Assembly: GCA_033398695.1 (NCBI GenBank)
Contig: CM065815.1
Location: forward strand, 146,737,001 to 146,801,000
Direction of reading: 5' to 3'
Length of the DNA: 64,000 bases
Source: Orobanche coerulescens
Taxonomy: Eukaryota > Streptophyta > Magnoliopsida > Lamiales > Orobanchaceae
Shown: positions 1 through 11,227 of the stretch, piece by piece
Position numbering within the stretch: position 1 is the stretch's first letter
Layout of the letters: every line of letters begins with the position of its first letter
Made by a program: the position numbers and the translations under genes
The notes under the pieces: generated by a model
The model's input: the letters and a program-made list of their open reading frames with translations, nothing else
The model's database searches: none
Told to the model about the DNA's origin: nothing

Positions 1-1
1 T

Positions 2-641
2 TTTGAAGCATTGTACGGAAGAAGATGCATATCACCCCTATGTTGGGATGACTCATCTGACTTAATTGGGACGGAACCAGAGTTGATAGTACAGACTCAA
101 GATAAGGTAGTTCTGATTCGTGAAAGGCTGTTGACTGCCCAGAGTTGGCAGAAGTCCTATGCCAACGTACGCCATCTCCCGTTAGAATTTGGAAATGGGG
201 ATCATGTACTTCTGAAAGTTTCTCCTATCCGAGGAATTTTTTGTTTTGGGAGGAAATGAAAGTTGAGTTTGATATATATCGGACCATTCGAGGTTCTTGT
301 AAGAGTTGAAGAATTGGCGTACAGATTGGCTTTACCTCCATCATATAAGTCACATTCATAATGTGTTTCACGTATCTCACTCACGGAAGTATGTACCGGA
401 TCCGAGTCATGTGATCGATTTTCGCAAGATCGAAGTAACTAATGATGGCACATTCGAGGAGAAGCCAATCAAGATACTCGAGAGTCGAGTCAAGCAATTG
501 AGGAATAAACAAATTTCCTTGGTTAAAGTTCAGTGGTCTCGACATGGAGTCGAAGAAGCAACTTGGGAGACGGAAGACAGTATGAAAGCTAGATACCCGG
601 AATTATTTCATCTTATGTTTCGGGACGAAACTTCTTATTAG
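2..641 (+). pseudogene. Ty3/gypsy (Tekay/Del-like) integrase C-terminus with chromodomain, broken
   Basis: This is the last part of a gypsy polyprotein; the rest lies upstream of the window. The first segment (11-259) carries the conserved plant-gypsy stretch around EALYGRR and LIRERL that lies between the integrase core and its C-terminal domain. The second (306-641) has HNVFHVS, KYVPDPSHV and the chromodomain-like tail HGVEEATWE ending RYPELF, typical of chromoviruses that use this module to bind chromatin when integrating. The two segments are in different frames with stop codons between 259 and about 345, so the copy is dead. A polypurine tract and LTR follow directly, as expected at the 3' end. 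The lineage call rests on these motifs and on the long LTR opening with TGTAATACC. Confidence 0.85.
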
Positions 642-651
642 AGGGAGAGTA
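641..651 (+). other. polypurine tract of the gypsy element
   Basis: A purine run (GAGGGAGAGTA) lies between the polyprotein stop and the LTR start TGTAATACC. This is where plus-strand DNA synthesis is primed, and it confirms plus orientation. Confidence 0.75.
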
Positions 652-802
652 TGTAATACCTGAATAATTATTGTGTATTTCATCTGTATTTGAAACTTGT
701 AGCATTTGATTATGTGGGATTAATAATCAAAGTGTGATTTTCCCGTATTCGTATTCCTACATTCATGAGTTTCCAAAACATGCATGCATGCATCTGCACA
801 TC

Positions 803-1190
803 ATAACGTACGCTAGTAGTTGAACATAACGTACATTAAGAACTGCAGATAACGTACGCTTTAGACAAAGCATAACGTACGTAACAGGCATTCAAGGGCA
901 GATAGGGTGTGGTCAGTGTGCGGGGCCAGATGCGGATATTGTCGGATTCCCCACGTGTATCTGGGAAACTTTTGTTAAAGCAGGTCAACGAGCATAACGT
1001 ATGTTACATAGGGCAGATAACATATGCTATGATGATAGGATTACGTACGTAAAGGTGTGTTAACGTATGTTATGGAGGATGGAAAACGAGATAGTGAACT
1101 ACGTCAGATGATTGCGTACGTAAAGGATTTGTGGTTAGCGTATGTTAGAAGGATAACGTACGTAATGCTTCGTGGATAACGTACGTAATG
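803..1190 (+). promoter_or_regulatory. cluster of about 12 ATAACGTACG-type palindromic motifs in the gypsy U3
   Basis: About twelve copies or near copies of TAACGTACG(C/T), many forming the self-complementary core ACGTACGT or its variant ACGTATGT, occur between 803 and 1190. The last one abuts the TATA-like sequence at 1191. An enhancer-like role is inferred from this position. A closely similar cluster occurs in the LTRs of the unrelated TR-GAG elements (11097 and 26116). Confidence 0.7.
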
Positions 1191-1197
1191 TATAAAA
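1191..1197 (+). promoter_or_regulatory. TATA box of the gypsy LTR
   Basis: TATAAAA follows directly after the palindromic motif cluster; transcription would start roughly 30 bp downstream, marking the U3/R border. Confidence 0.55.
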
Positions 1198-2258
1198 CTC
1201 TATTTATAGACATCAACCTCCTTTCATTTCACCTCCACCCTTGCCCGATTTTCTGCAAATTTAAGAGTTCCCCAGCTCTATAAATCCCTTATATCAGCCT
1301 CCCAACTTGGTTTAGAAGATCATAGAGCATTGTAGATTGGTGTTCAAGCTTCCGGTGTTGAGTTTCATCAAGTGTTTCGTCGTTCTCCTCTATATTAAGG
1401 TATGTTGATCCTTCACCAATTGGAATTCATATTCTTAATGACGTTATGAGCCTCTTACTGAGATTACCGAGTTTGTTATTATCGTGATGAATCGAACGCC
1501 ATGTTTTAGGAAGATTGGATTTGGTTATACTTCGGTTTTCCTTCATTGTTAAGAAAATATTAATAGAGACTTGTTGGGATTGAACCCCAGGATGTAGTTT
1601 TCTGAGATTATTAGGGGTTTTCACCGAGATTAGCTCATGTTTTGTAAGAGGTTCTTGAATTAATAACCTTCTTCATATTCATGGTTAGAATGGATCGATT
1701 ACGTTGGTGATAACACTGAACCCGAAACACGGTTGTACCATCTCCCTTCAAAGTATGTTTTGGTATTCTTGTATCTTGAATCATACCCTTGATATGAATT
1801 GTAAGATTAGCTTAACCATTTATTGGAAGTTGAAAATCAAGATTGAAGTTTGGATTGTGATGGCATGCATATCCTTGAAATTCATAGACGTCGACATTTC
1901 ATCTCTCTTATGGTCATTTGATACGTATGAAGTATGTCATTAGTTCGACTTAACATTTGTCGAGTAGTTGAACCGTGAACCGACCATACATAAAATGTTA
2001 ACTCGAACATAACTTAAGACGTTAGGTGTTCACACGTTAGCTATGTAACATAAGTTGAACTCTTTGTTATTTCTTTTTGAATAAGGTCTAAGCTGTGCAA
2101 AGTGATTAATCGAAGGGGTGACCTTCGGGCGTATTGACAGTCGTTGAAGTATTTATTTCTTGCCATCTTTCTAAGGCAAGTACTTTAATTATGTTTATCG
2201 GTGTTGATGTCGGTTGTGTTGTTATGTGTCGTTCATATGTATTGTGATTGTTTTGTCC

Positions 2259-2395
2259 ACCATGTGTTGGTCTGACGGGATCATCATGAGAATCTATAGC
2301 TGTGTGCGCTGGATCATTGGACGGGTACTTTTACCATGTGTGGGTCCGACGGGATCATCATGGGAATCTATCTTGTGTGCGCTGGATCGTTGGAA
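2259..2395 (+). repeat. two-copy tandem repeat (about 74 bp) inside the gypsy LTR
   Basis: Two successive copies begin with ACCATGTGT(T/G)GG and share CGACGGGATCATCATG (first copy with T at its second base) and GTGTGCGCTGGATC. The starts at 2259 and 2333 give a 74-bp period. Confidence 0.75.
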
Positions 2396-2897
2396 TACCA
2401 CGAGTATGTTGAGACTGATATGTTTTGTTGTGCATTGTTTGGTTATTGTTTCTCGCTGGGAAAGCTAGTTGATATTATTGATGTTATTGTTTAGGGGTCG
2501 CTGAATAAATCATTGTTGTATAATTATCGTATTTGTACTAGCATCGTTGTGCTAAACCCTTCAGGGGTGAACATTTGTTTTATGTTGAGGATCCAAGAGG
2601 GCGGGGAAATAACCACTAGACTCGTATGATGACGAGAGTGCGGAGTGATGTTTAGGGCCGGGAGATTCTGTTTGTTGTGTTTTGTTTTAATAAAGTACTC
2701 GAGTACATTGTCGATTTTGGTTGTTTTTTATGTTTAATATTGGTGGTTGACCGATTGGCATTTTTCCAGACTTATAATGTAATAATAAATTCTGCTGTTG
2801 GTATTTAATAATGTCGTTTTAAATTTCTTAGCCTAGTAAATCCACATATCAAGGATTTACGGCGATGTAACAATCCTGAATATCTTGGGGTGTTACA

Positions 2898-4568
2898 TCA
2901 ACAAACTCATGCACCAACATCATCGACGTCAGGAAGCAGCAATTCAAGGGGAGCACCAAGAAAAATGCGGAGTCTATATGACATCTATAATGCAACAAGT
3001 CTGGTACAAACAACATTTTATTATTCATTATTTTTTTTGACGGCTGAGTGTGATCCAGTAACATTTGAGGAAGCTTCTGAAGAAAGCAAGTGGAACAAAG
3101 CCATGGATGAATAAATTAGTGTAGTCAAGAAGAATGATACTTAGGAGCTCACAGATCTTCCAGACGGACACAAAGTAATTGGTGTCAAATGGGTCTACAA
3201 GACAAAGACAATCAAGATGGAGAAGTGGATATATACAAGGCAAGGCTAGTTGCTAAAGGCGACAAGCAGAGATACAGAATTGATTACGATGAAGTATTTG
3301 CTCCGATTGCAAGAGCTGATACAATACGACTTCTTACAGCAATTACATCACAGAATCAGTGGAAAATTTATCAAATGGATGTCAAGTCAGCATTCCTAAA
3401 TGGTTATCTCGAAGAAGAAGTCTATATTGATCAACCACCTGGATATGATCAAATATTCCATGAAGATAAAGTCTACAAACTGAAGAAAGCTCTGTACGGG
3501 TTGAAGCAAGATCCATGAGCATGGAAAACCAGAGTGATGAGTACTTTCAGAAGAATGGTTTTGTGAAGAGTCCATACGAGCATGCTCTCTACACCAAAAC
3601 AAATTCAGGAGGAGATATCATGATCGTGTGCTTGTATATTGATGACATGATCTTCACCGGAAACAATCCTGGCATGTTCGATGATTTTAAGAAAGTTATG
3701 ACTAACGAATTTGAGATGACATATATTGGTCAAATGTCTTACTTTCTTGGGATTGAGGTGAAGCAAAGAAAAGATGGAATTTTTATGTCACATAAAAAAT
3801 ATATGGAACAGATTTTAAAGAAGTTCAGAATGGAAGAATGAAATTCGGTGAGCACACCAGCAGAAGGAATCATAAAGCTAAGTATTAATTCAACGAGAGA
3901 GTCGGTAAATACGACATTGTTCAAAAGTTTGGTTGGAAGTCTAAGGTACCTAACTTTCACTCGTCCAGATATCATGTATGCAGTTAGATTGGTTAGTAGG
4001 TATATGGAAAATCCGAAGCAAGATCACTTCATGGCAGCTGAAAGAATTTTGAGGTACATAAAAGGTACACTTGATCATGGTTTGTTTTACAGCATTCTCA
4101 AAAATTCCAAATTAGTTGGCTATTCAGACACTGATTATGGCGGAGATTTGGATGATGGGAAAAAGCACTTCGGGATATGTTTTTCATATTGGCTCGGCGA
4201 TATTTTCGTGGTCATCAAAGAAGCAACAAACAGTTGCTCTATCGACATGTGAGGCAAAGTATATTGCAGTAGCAGTATGTGCATGTCAAGCTATCTGGCT
4301 CGGCTACATATTAGGCGAGTTAAATCTTGCAAAGAAAAGTCCGGTTACTATTTACGTGGATAATAAATCTGCTATTTCACTCGCGAAAAATCCAGTGTAC
4401 CACATCAATATTAAATATCATTTTATTCGAGAACAGGTGAACAATAAAATTGTGGAACTGGTACACTACAGGACCGAAGACAATTTAGCGGATATATTCA
4501 CAAAGCCTTTAAAGCCGGAGTTATTTCACAAAGTGAAGATGAAGCTCGGATTGCAAAGTCGAGTTTGA
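2898..4568 (+). pseudogene. Ty1/copia reverse transcriptase and RNase H, broken
   Basis: This is the C-terminal half of a copia polyprotein, cut off on the left by the gypsy LTR. Recognisable in order: the RT start (VKWVYKTK, ARLVAKG, MDVKSAFLNG near 3190-3420), KALYGLKQ near 3500, the catalytic LYIDDMIFTG near 3640, the TRPDIMYAV segment near 3960, and RNase H features (CEAKYIAVA, DNKSAISLAKNP, LADIFTKPL) up to 4568. Stops interrupt it near 3112, 3518 and 3841, and frames shift near 3200 and 4160. The stop at 3518 falls where copia proteins usually read PRAW and looks like a CGA-to-TGA transition. Polypurine tract and LTR follow. It cannot make a working enzyme. Confidence 0.9.
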
Positions 4569-4575
4569 GGGAAAG
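4567..4575 (+). other. polypurine tract of the plus-strand copia
   Basis: GAGGGAAAG lies directly between the end of RNase H and the LTR start TGTTAGAA. Confidence 0.7.
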
Positions 4576-5032
4576 TGTTAGAATTTCAAACTCTCCATAT
4601 TAATATTAATAACAACAGCAGTTGGTCTTGAAGATTTATCTACATGCATGCACAGTCAATAGATAAGGTCGATGGTTGACAGTATGAATATATATGCTAG
4701 AGTAAATAAAGGTAGGCTGCATGTGAAACAAGAAGTTACAACAACAGCTAGCTACATGTTCACAGATGTCAAGAAAATAAACAATAGCTCCTGAAAATAT
4801 GTATTATGTAGTCTGTAAATAGCATAATGCATCTCCATATGTAAAACACGCCGAAGAAAAAGAGAATAGAGAGAAAGAAAGTGCCCAAGCTGTGTGTAAC
4901 ATTAAAGCTGTAACTTTGTGTTTGAGTTATATTATGTGTTTGTATTATTGTTTCATTAACATATACACTACACAAACAAATATTGTGTTTGAGGTAAAGA
5001 AAGTTGAGTGAAACCCAAACACGTTTCCCACA
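4576..5032 (+). repeat. 3' LTR of the plus-strand copia
   Basis: It starts TGTTAGAATTT after the polypurine tract. The right end is placed at CCCACA (5032) because it gives a TG...CA element of typical copia length, but CCAAACA about 10 bp earlier is also possible. No second LTR or target duplication is visible, so the right boundary is approximate. Confidence 0.55.
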
Positions 5033-5133
5033 ATATCATCGTAGATGTTGGACTCGCAAAGTCGATCTTACTCTAGTATCATATTGAAATTTAGGATTTT
5101 ATCTTAAAACTAATTAGCAATGAATGAAGTAGT
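5033..5133. other. short pre-insertion flank of the copia array
   Basis: About 100 bp between the plus-strand copia LTR and the tandem array. It continues after the array at 39518, so the sequence before insertion read across from GTAGT to AGCCG. No gene is seen. The phrase ATCTTAAAACTAATTAGCAATG resembles a motif common near plant LTR ends, so it may be older LTR debris. Confidence 0.5.
5129..5133 (+). repeat. left target-site duplication (GTAGT) of the copia array
   Basis: GTAGT directly precedes the TGTTGAACAG end of LTR1. The same five bases directly follow the TTTCCAACA end of LTR5 at 39513-39517. This pairing defines the outer borders of one insertion. Confidence 0.85.
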
Positions 5134-6160
5134 TGTTGAACAGTTTTTGTAAATGAATACTTGAAAAAAAATAGTATTCATCGAAGATATAATTTATTTA
5201 TGCCTGCAAAAAATCGTTAGCCGAACGAAATATTTGCTGATCACGAAAACGAACGGAAGTAACTGTTGAGTCCAGAATATCCATCGCCTTAAAAAAAATT
5301 CGCCCTCACCACGGTGTGTGACGTCTACCTCCCAGGATAAAACAACACTTCGATGCACTGAATCGATGATCTCTTACACCCTTAGCGAACTAGAATAGAT
5401 CTGTATAATATCACCGACCCGAAACAGAAGAGAAACAAAAAAGGAAAATTTGACAGAAAAAGGCTCTCGAAAATCATACGTGTTAAGTGAAAAAATCGAA
5501 CCCCTCAAGCCGGGTATTTATAGGTGAAGGCTGGAAGAGGATGTGTGCTGGAGGAACTCTAAACCGATCAGGATTGGTATCTTGACACTTATCCTAATCT
5601 GTTTAATTCAATAATTATCAACTAAATTGATATTTATCCGGATCCGAAAAATTCAGAATTTATAATTGAGGTGTTTCAGCAAAATGAAATTTTTCTCGAG
5701 ACGCCGAGACATTTCGCCCAAATCGCCCTTCAACCGAGCCGAAGCAACCCGAACCGAGCCGAGCCGATCCGAGACGGCTGGACGGACGGACGGCGGCGGC
5801 GATGCGTATGTGTGTGTGTGTGTGTGTGCGCGCGAGGGGCGTCTAGTCACACATCCACTCATGTCTCACTTTTGAACAAGTGTTTCTCCACATCTCCTTA
5901 TATACTCACAATTTTTCCCTTCTTTTTCCAATGTGGGATAACATCCCAAACCTATTTCTAAAGGGTTCACTTTGGAACATTATATCTTATTCATACCTTA
6001 ATCATTTTGAGTGTTCTTACATGTTCTGAAAACCTCGTACGGAGTACTATGTATTCCAACTAAGTCCCCACTTTAACTCGTAGTCGAGCCTACTCAAAAT
6101 TGCCTCTCAAGTGGGCTGCTCAAACAGCCAATTTCCTCTATTTTTCCAATATTTCCAACA
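5134..6160 (-). repeat. copia array LTR1 (outermost 3' LTR)
   Basis: On the plus strand it runs from TGTTGAACAG to TTTCCAACA, so on the minus strand TGTTGGAAA...CTGTTCAACA. Its borders are fixed by comparison with LTR2-LTR4: similarity to LTR2 begins exactly at TGTTGAACAG. It carries a (TG)n run and GAGCC-type short repeats near 5740-5835. Confidence 0.9.
5515..5522 (-). promoter_or_regulatory. TATA box of copia array LTR1
   Basis: TATAAATA on the minus strand, conserved at the same place in LTR2 (15574-15581), LTR3 (30593-30600), LTR4 (36208-36215) and LTR5 (38907-38914). It would drive transcription of the unit to its left. Confidence 0.6.
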
Positions 6161-6172
6161 ATCCCCCACATG
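6161..6172 (-). other. polypurine tract of copia unit A
   Basis: On the minus strand a G-rich run (ATGTGGGGGAT) abuts the LTR start TGTTGGAAA. The same tract stands at 16224, 31234 and 36858 beside LTR2, LTR3 and LTR4. Confidence 0.75.
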
Positions 6173-6766
6173 AATGAGATTGAAGGTCCAACAGCAGACG
6201 TAAGACATGGAGTTTGACTTGATGATAGTTACTACGGTTAGGCATTGCATAGGATAGGTAGAGTATGCTCCTTGAACCTTCCCTCGAAAAGATATATTCT
6301 CCGTATTTGCTAGACAGTGTGCTAGATGCCTTTGAACTGTCCGACCGCTTGTGTAAGTGATCGTATATCCTTCACAAGTGCCCTTCCTGATTTATTCTAT
6401 TCTCATTATTGTGCCTGTTTTGGCCGTGGACACCGTCCTGGTTCTGCGAGAGTTTCTAAAGAATTGTGCCTTTGCAATTCTCCTTTGAAGCGACCCCCCT
6501 TCTCTCCAACATAGGTGATTCTCTTTAAGTATTTTGAGTAAACCCATATTTTACTCCACCCAATTATACGTTGTCGACTTAAGTATCATTAAAAGCATAA
6601 GCTTAACCTCTTCGTACGGCTATCACTGTTTTCATCCTAGGAATTGTCGGTTCGGGGTAATCCCCACAGTGATCGTGCCCAATTTTATAAATTGGTTGTC
6701 CCATTGAACCTAGATCTTGGGATCTCCAACCAGCTTAGGTTGGGCATCCTCCATAAAACCATTAGA
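6173..6766 (-). other. copia unit A 3' untranslated region
   Basis: Minus-strand sequence between the RNase H end and the polypurine tract, conserved in units B, C and D. The open frame at 6326-6514 on the plus strand recurs in all units (16388, 31398, 37024) only because the DNA is repeated. I see no gene here. Confidence 0.6.
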
Positions 6767-7183
6767 TCAAGGCAATAGACCCATTCCTCTTGATGATTTA
6801 TCAACAAGGTCTCTTGATATCCCTTTGGTTAGCAGATCCGCAATGTTATCATTTGATGACACATAATCAATAGAGATAACTCCTGTTGATATCAATTGTC
6901 TAATGGTCTTATGTCTCCTCCTTATATGACGAGACTTACCATTGTACATTACGCTCTATGCCCTGTCAATCACAGATTAACTATCACAATGAATGCATAT
7001 TGTGGTCACAGGCTTTGTCCATCTTGGAATATCTTCCAGAAAATGGTGTAGCCATTCTCCTTCTTGTACACATTTATCTAAGGCTATAAACTCGAAATCC
7101 ATTGTTGACCTAGATATAAGTGTCTGTTTTGAATATTTCCATGCCACTGCTGCACCAGCTAGTGTGAATACATATCCAATTGT
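6767..7183 (-). pseudogene. copia unit A RNase H, broken
   Basis: The minus-strand product has the copia RNase H tail: KSRHIRRRHK, the variant IADLLTKG of the usual LADxxTK motif, and the end RGMGLLP. The frame upstream is interrupted compared with unit D, where the same segment is open over 111 codons (37463-37798). It follows RT directly, as in all copia polyproteins. Confidence 0.8.
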
Positions 7184-8340
7184 TTACTTGGAGTCTTTTA
7201 TATCAGATATCCAATTTGCATCACTATATCCTTCAAGTACTGCTGGATATTTGGTATAGTGCAGCCCATACTCACGAGTACCCCTTAAATATCTTAGTAC
7301 CCTTATGATCGCCTTCCAGTGATCCTTTCTGGGGTTGCTCGTGTATCTACTTAGTCTACTAACTGAGTAGGCTATATCTGGTCTTGTACAACTCATCAAG
7401 TACATCAAACTTCCTATTATGCGAGAGTACTCAAGTTGAGATACTCCTTCACATTTATTCTTGGATAGTCTTAACGTCATATTCACCGGGGTTTTGGCTG
7501 TTCCAGAGTCATCCTTATTAAAGCTTTCAAGGATTTTATCCACATAGTGGGCTTGACTCAGCATGAGACATTTCGATGTTCGTGTGATCTTAATCCCTAA
7601 AATTACATCTGCGAGTCCCATATCTTTCATGTCGAATAGCATGTCCTTAGTAGATTTGATTATTCTTTCATTACTGCCAGTAATGAGCAAGTCATCTACA
7701 TATAGACACAAAATGACATATCCATCTTCTGTGTCTTTCACATATACACACTTATCAGATTCATTAATTTTGAAGCCACCGCTTAACATAACATGATCAA
7801 ATTTTTCATGCCACTGTTTTGGTGCCTGCTTCAATCCGTACAATGATTTTACCAGCTTGCAGACTTTCCTTTCTTGTCAGGAGCAGCCCCTCGGGTTGTT
7901 CCATATAGATTTCCTCTTCTAAGTCCCCATTAACAAAGGCAGTCTTAACATCCATTTGATGAACTTCTAAACCTCGTAATGCGGCGATAGCAAGTCATCC
8001 TGGTGGCAGTTTTTCTCTTCACAGGAGAGTAAGTATCAAAATAGTCTAGGCCTTCACGTTGGTTATATCCCTTCACTACAAGCCTAGTCTTATATTTATC
8101 AACTGCTTCATCTTTCAATTTCTTCTTAAAAATCCACTTATTTCCTAATGGTTTACACTTAGGAGGTAATTCCACTAGTTCCCAACTATGATTCTGTAAT
8201 ATAGAATCAATCTCTTCTTTGATAGCCTCTTCCATAGAGGTCCATCCGTCGAGCTTATAGCTTCTTTGTAAGTCTGAGGTTCCTTTTCGAGCAAGTAGGT
8301 GATGAAATCTGGTCCATAAGATTTCTCCGTCCTTTGTCAT
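7184..8340 (-). pseudogene. copia unit A reverse transcriptase, broken
   Basis: Two minus-strand open segments cover RT. The N-terminal part (7945-8340) has NKWIFKKK and GYNQREGLDYFDTYSPV. The C-terminal part (7184-7843) has [15 protein letters not shown], the catalytic [12 protein letters not shown] and [18 protein letters not shown] frameshift and the variant at 7850-7990 separate them, removing the usual continuous frame around MDVKTAFLNGDLEEE. RT would copy element RNA into DNA in the virus-like particle; this copy cannot. Confidence 0.85.
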
Positions 8341-8690
8341 TTGCTACTTCTAGATTCATCCTCATTATTCATTCTTTGGTCTTCATTATCTTCATCCATT
8401 AGTTCAGAAGTCTGTTCGGATGAGATAAGGGGTTCACATGCAGTCTTAGAAGGGAAGATATTCTCAAAGAATGACGCATTCCTCGATTCCATAATAGTAT
8501 TCTTGTGAATCTCAGGCACTTTGGATTCATGCACAAGAAATCGGTAAGCATTGCTGTTGTGAACATATCCAATGAAAATGCAGTTAACCATTTTTGGGTC
8601 TATTTTGACTTTCTTAGGAGTAGGTATCAGCACCTTTGCTAGACACCCCACAATTTCGTGTAATTGTAGGAAGGCTTGACTCCTTTCCAA
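8337..8690 (-). pseudogene. copia unit A integrase tail and linker
   Basis: The frame carries the copia integrase C-terminal segment (CLAKVLIPTPKKVKIDP, IFIGYVHNSNAYRFLV, ESRNASFFENIFP) and the acidic linker before RT. It is separated by a frameshift near 8640 from the integrase core and by a stop at 8337 from RT. Confidence 0.8.
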
Positions 8691-9430
8691 AATTCATGAG
8701 TTTTATCCCCGTTCTTACGGCATATCTTGTTTAAGAGATAATTTGCCGTTAAGATGGCTTCTCCCCACATATTTTGCGGCAGACCTGAATTTAGTAATAT
8801 CGCATTCATCATCTCTTTCAGAGTGCGATTCTTATGTTCTGACACGCCATTTGACTGTGGTGCATATGGGGCAGCGACTTCATGAATAATCCCATATTGC
8901 GAACAATATTCGCCGAAAGGTTCCACGTATTCACCTCCACGGTCACTCCTCAAAACTTTTATATTTGCATTTAATTGATTCTCAACTTCCGTTTTATAAA
9001 GAATGAACTTCTCTATAGCATCGTCTTTGCTTTTAAGCAAATATATATAGAAATATTTAATACAATCATCCACGAAAGTAACAAAGTATTTGTTTCTACC
9101 TCTATTTTGAACAAACTTCAAATCACATAGGTCGCTATGTATTAATTCCAAAGGTTTGGTGTTTCTTTCCACTTGTCGGAATGGAGATCGAGTTAATTTT
9201 GCCTCTACACAAGTTTCACACTTGTGGTTTAAATCAATTTTAAACTTTGGTATGTGATCTAATGCAATTAGTCTACGTATTGCATTAAAATTAATGTGAC
9301 CTAATCTAGAATGCCATAAATTAGGAGACTCAAGCAAGTAAGCAGAAGAATTCTTCATTTCATTATTTTTTACAGTCATTACATTGAGCTTAACCACACC
9401 ATCACACTCATAGCCCTTGCCTATAAACAC
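8639..9430 (-). pseudogene. copia unit A GAG-pre-integrase and integrase core
   Basis: A 263-codon minus-strand frame. It starts with the pre-integrase region, then the HHCC zinc finger (LWHSRLGH ... CETCVEAK), then the integrase catalytic core with first Asp in HSDLCDL, second in LRSDRGGEY and the Glu in NGVSEHKNRTL, so the DDE triad is readable. It joins cDNA to host DNA. A nonsense codon separates it from gag at 9437, and a frameshift ends it near 8640. Confidence 0.88.
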
Positions 9431-9436
9431 ACCACT

Positions 9437-10762
9437 TTATGACAAAATAACTTTATCTGACTCAAAAACTAGTCTAAAGCCATGCTTCATCAACAAGGAA
9501 CCCGAAATAAGATTCATGTGAATATCATGCACATATAACACATGTTTAAGAGTCACTTCCTTTCCAGACGTCATCTTTAAGATCACCGTGCCTTCGCCTA
9601 AGATAGTTGAGGTTGCAGAATTTCCCATATATAGTATTTCACCGGCATCAGTTTCTATCAATGAGGAGAACATTGATTTGTTGGCACATATATGCCTAGT
9701 TTCTTGAGTGTCAATCCACCACTCCTTGGCATTTGATCCAACTAAGTTCACTTCGGAGATCATAGCACGTAAGTCAAGATTTTCCACTTGTTCGGTAATG
9801 AGATGTGCTGCATTACCATCATTTTTCTTTAGTTTCTTTGGCAGCCTGCAGTCAGCCGCCCTATGTTCCATCTTTTCACAGTTGTGGCATTTACCAAGGA
9901 ATTTCTCTTTCTTTTTAAAAATTTCTACTTTAGGTCCCAACTTGGTTCCCTTTCCATCGTTGCCTTTCTTGGATGTCTGTCCAGTAACATTGGCCTTTGC
10001 CACAACAGCATTTACCTTCTTCTCTGATCCTCTGTTGTCTTCCTTTATGCGAAGTCTAACGATCAGATATTCCATGCTCATCTCATTGAGCTTGTGCTTG
10101 AGATAATTCTTGAAATCTTTCCAAGTCGAGGGCAGTTTTTCAATCACAACAGCCACTTGGAAGGACTCGCTAATGATCATTTCTTCAGCATGAATTTCAT
10201 GAATGATCACTTGTAACTCTTGTACCTGACTGACTACAGTCTTGGAATCCACCATCTTGTAGTCGAGAAACCGCCCAACAATCCACTTCTTGGTGCCGGC
10301 GTCCTCGATCTTGTACTTATGATCTAGTGAGTCCCATAATGCCTTGGCTAATTTAGCACTGCTATACACTTTGTACAGTGAATCGGCAAGGCCATTCATC
10401 ACATAGTTCCGACACAGATAGTCAGAAGTTTTCCAAGCGTCAATGGCCATCAAAGTTTGTTGGTCACTGTCTTCATCATAATTTGGTGCGTCCTCCTTGA
10501 GGAATCGAGACAAGCCTAGAGTGATCAGATAGAACATCATCTTTTGCTGCCATCTCTTGAAATTTTGCCCGTTGAATTTCTCTGGTTTGTCCGCATGGTT
10601 GACCGGAACCGAAACCGAATTACTACTCGGAATCGAAGCTGAGTGATTGGCTGAACCGGATCCAGTTATCAGAGGCGCACCTCCAGTCGCTGAACCCAAT
10701 CTGGTTTTCTGAGGCGCACCTCCAGAAACGTCCGTAGATAGTGTTGGATTTTGAGAATCCAT
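9437..10762 (-). CDS. copia unit A gag with protease start
   Basis: Start at 10762 is chosen because the protein there begins [10 protein letters not shown], conserved in unit B and just downstream of the LTR and leader; 65 upstream codons of the same open frame are LTR-derived. It has the copia gag block ([36 protein letters not shown]), the CX2CX4HX4C knuckle [14 protein letters not shown], and the protease region. The protease active site, normally DSG or DTG, reads DTQ ([12 protein letters not shown]). The frame ends at a stop where unit C has a lysine codon, so it is a truncated gag-protease product. Nucleocapsid role is inferred from the family. Confidence 0.85.
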   Translation of the reverse strand: MDSQNPTLSTDVSGGAPQKTRLGSATGGAPLITGSGSANHSASIPSSNSVSVPVNHADKPEKFNGQNFKRWQQKMMFYLITLGLSRFLKEDAPNYDEDSDQQTLMAIDAWKTSDYLCRNYVMNGLADSLYKVYSSAKLAKALWDSLDHKYKIEDAGTKKWIVGRFLDYKMVDSKTVVSQVQELQVIIHEIHAEEMIISESFQVAVVIEKLPSTWKDFKNYLKHKLNEMSMEYLIVRLRIKEDNRGSEKKVNAVVAKANVTGQTSKKGNDGKGTKLGPKVEIFKKKEKFLGKCHNCEKMEHRAADCRLPKKLKKNDGNAAHLITEQVENLDLRAMISEVNLVGSNAKEWWIDTQETRHICANKSMFSSLIETDAGEILYMGNSATSTILGEGTVILKMTSGKEVTLKHVLYVHDIHMNLISGSLLMKHGFRLVFESDKVILS

Positions 10763-10825
10763 TAGCTTAAACTTTTGAAAATAGATATTTTTAATCAAGT
10801 AAACCAAAAAAAATTGCTTTAAGAT
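10763..10825 (-). other. copia unit A leader without a standard primer site
   Basis: On the minus strand this is the first sequence after the 5' LTR end CTGTTCAACA: it opens ATCTTAAAGC and runs into gag. The initiator-Met primer site usual in plant copia (TGGTATCAGAGC) is absent, here and in units B and C. Confidence 0.55.
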
Positions 10826-11227
10826 TGTTGAACAGTTTTTGTAAATGAATACTTTGAAAAAAAACAGTATATATCGAAGATATAATTTATTTACACCCTG
10901 CAAAAAATCCTTATCCGAACAAAATATTTGTTGATCACGAAAACGAACGGAAGTCACTGTTCAGTCAAGAATATATGTCTTCTTAAAGCAAATTCGCCCT
11001 CACCACGGTGTGTGATGTCTACCTCCCAGGATAAAACCAACAGTCTGATGCACTGAATCGGTGATCCCTTGCACTCTCAGCGAACAAGAATAGATCTGTT
11101 CGAATGTTTTATTCCAAATATTCATTATCGAGTTTTGATGATTAAGTTGTTAAATAAAGTAAAACAACAAAGAAGCGAAACAAAACAACAAAAAGTTGAA
11201 GACGCAAAAAGCTAGAAAATAGCATGG

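Larger units (their letters stand above)
652..2897 (+). repeat. 3' LTR of the gypsy element (about 2.25 kb)
   Basis: The LTR opens with TGTAATACC next to the polypurine tract and closes with GGGTGTTACA, giving TGTAA...TTACA inverted ends. Decayed copia coding sequence resumes directly after it, so this end marks the junction of a nested insertion. A TATA box lies at 1191 with a motif cluster upstream. The 5' LTR is outside the window, so neither the target duplication nor LTR divergence can be read. Confidence 0.85.

Noticed and set aside
6326..6514. 62-codon frame repeated in every copia unit (16388, 31398, 37024)
   Set aside because: Conserved only because the DNA is repeated; it is antisense to the copia 3' region and shows no protein features.
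10763..10957. N-terminal extension of copia unit A gag (and 25782-25976 in unit B)
   Set aside because: The 65 codons upstream of [10 protein letters not shown] are LTR and leader sequence; the conserved gag start is downstream.
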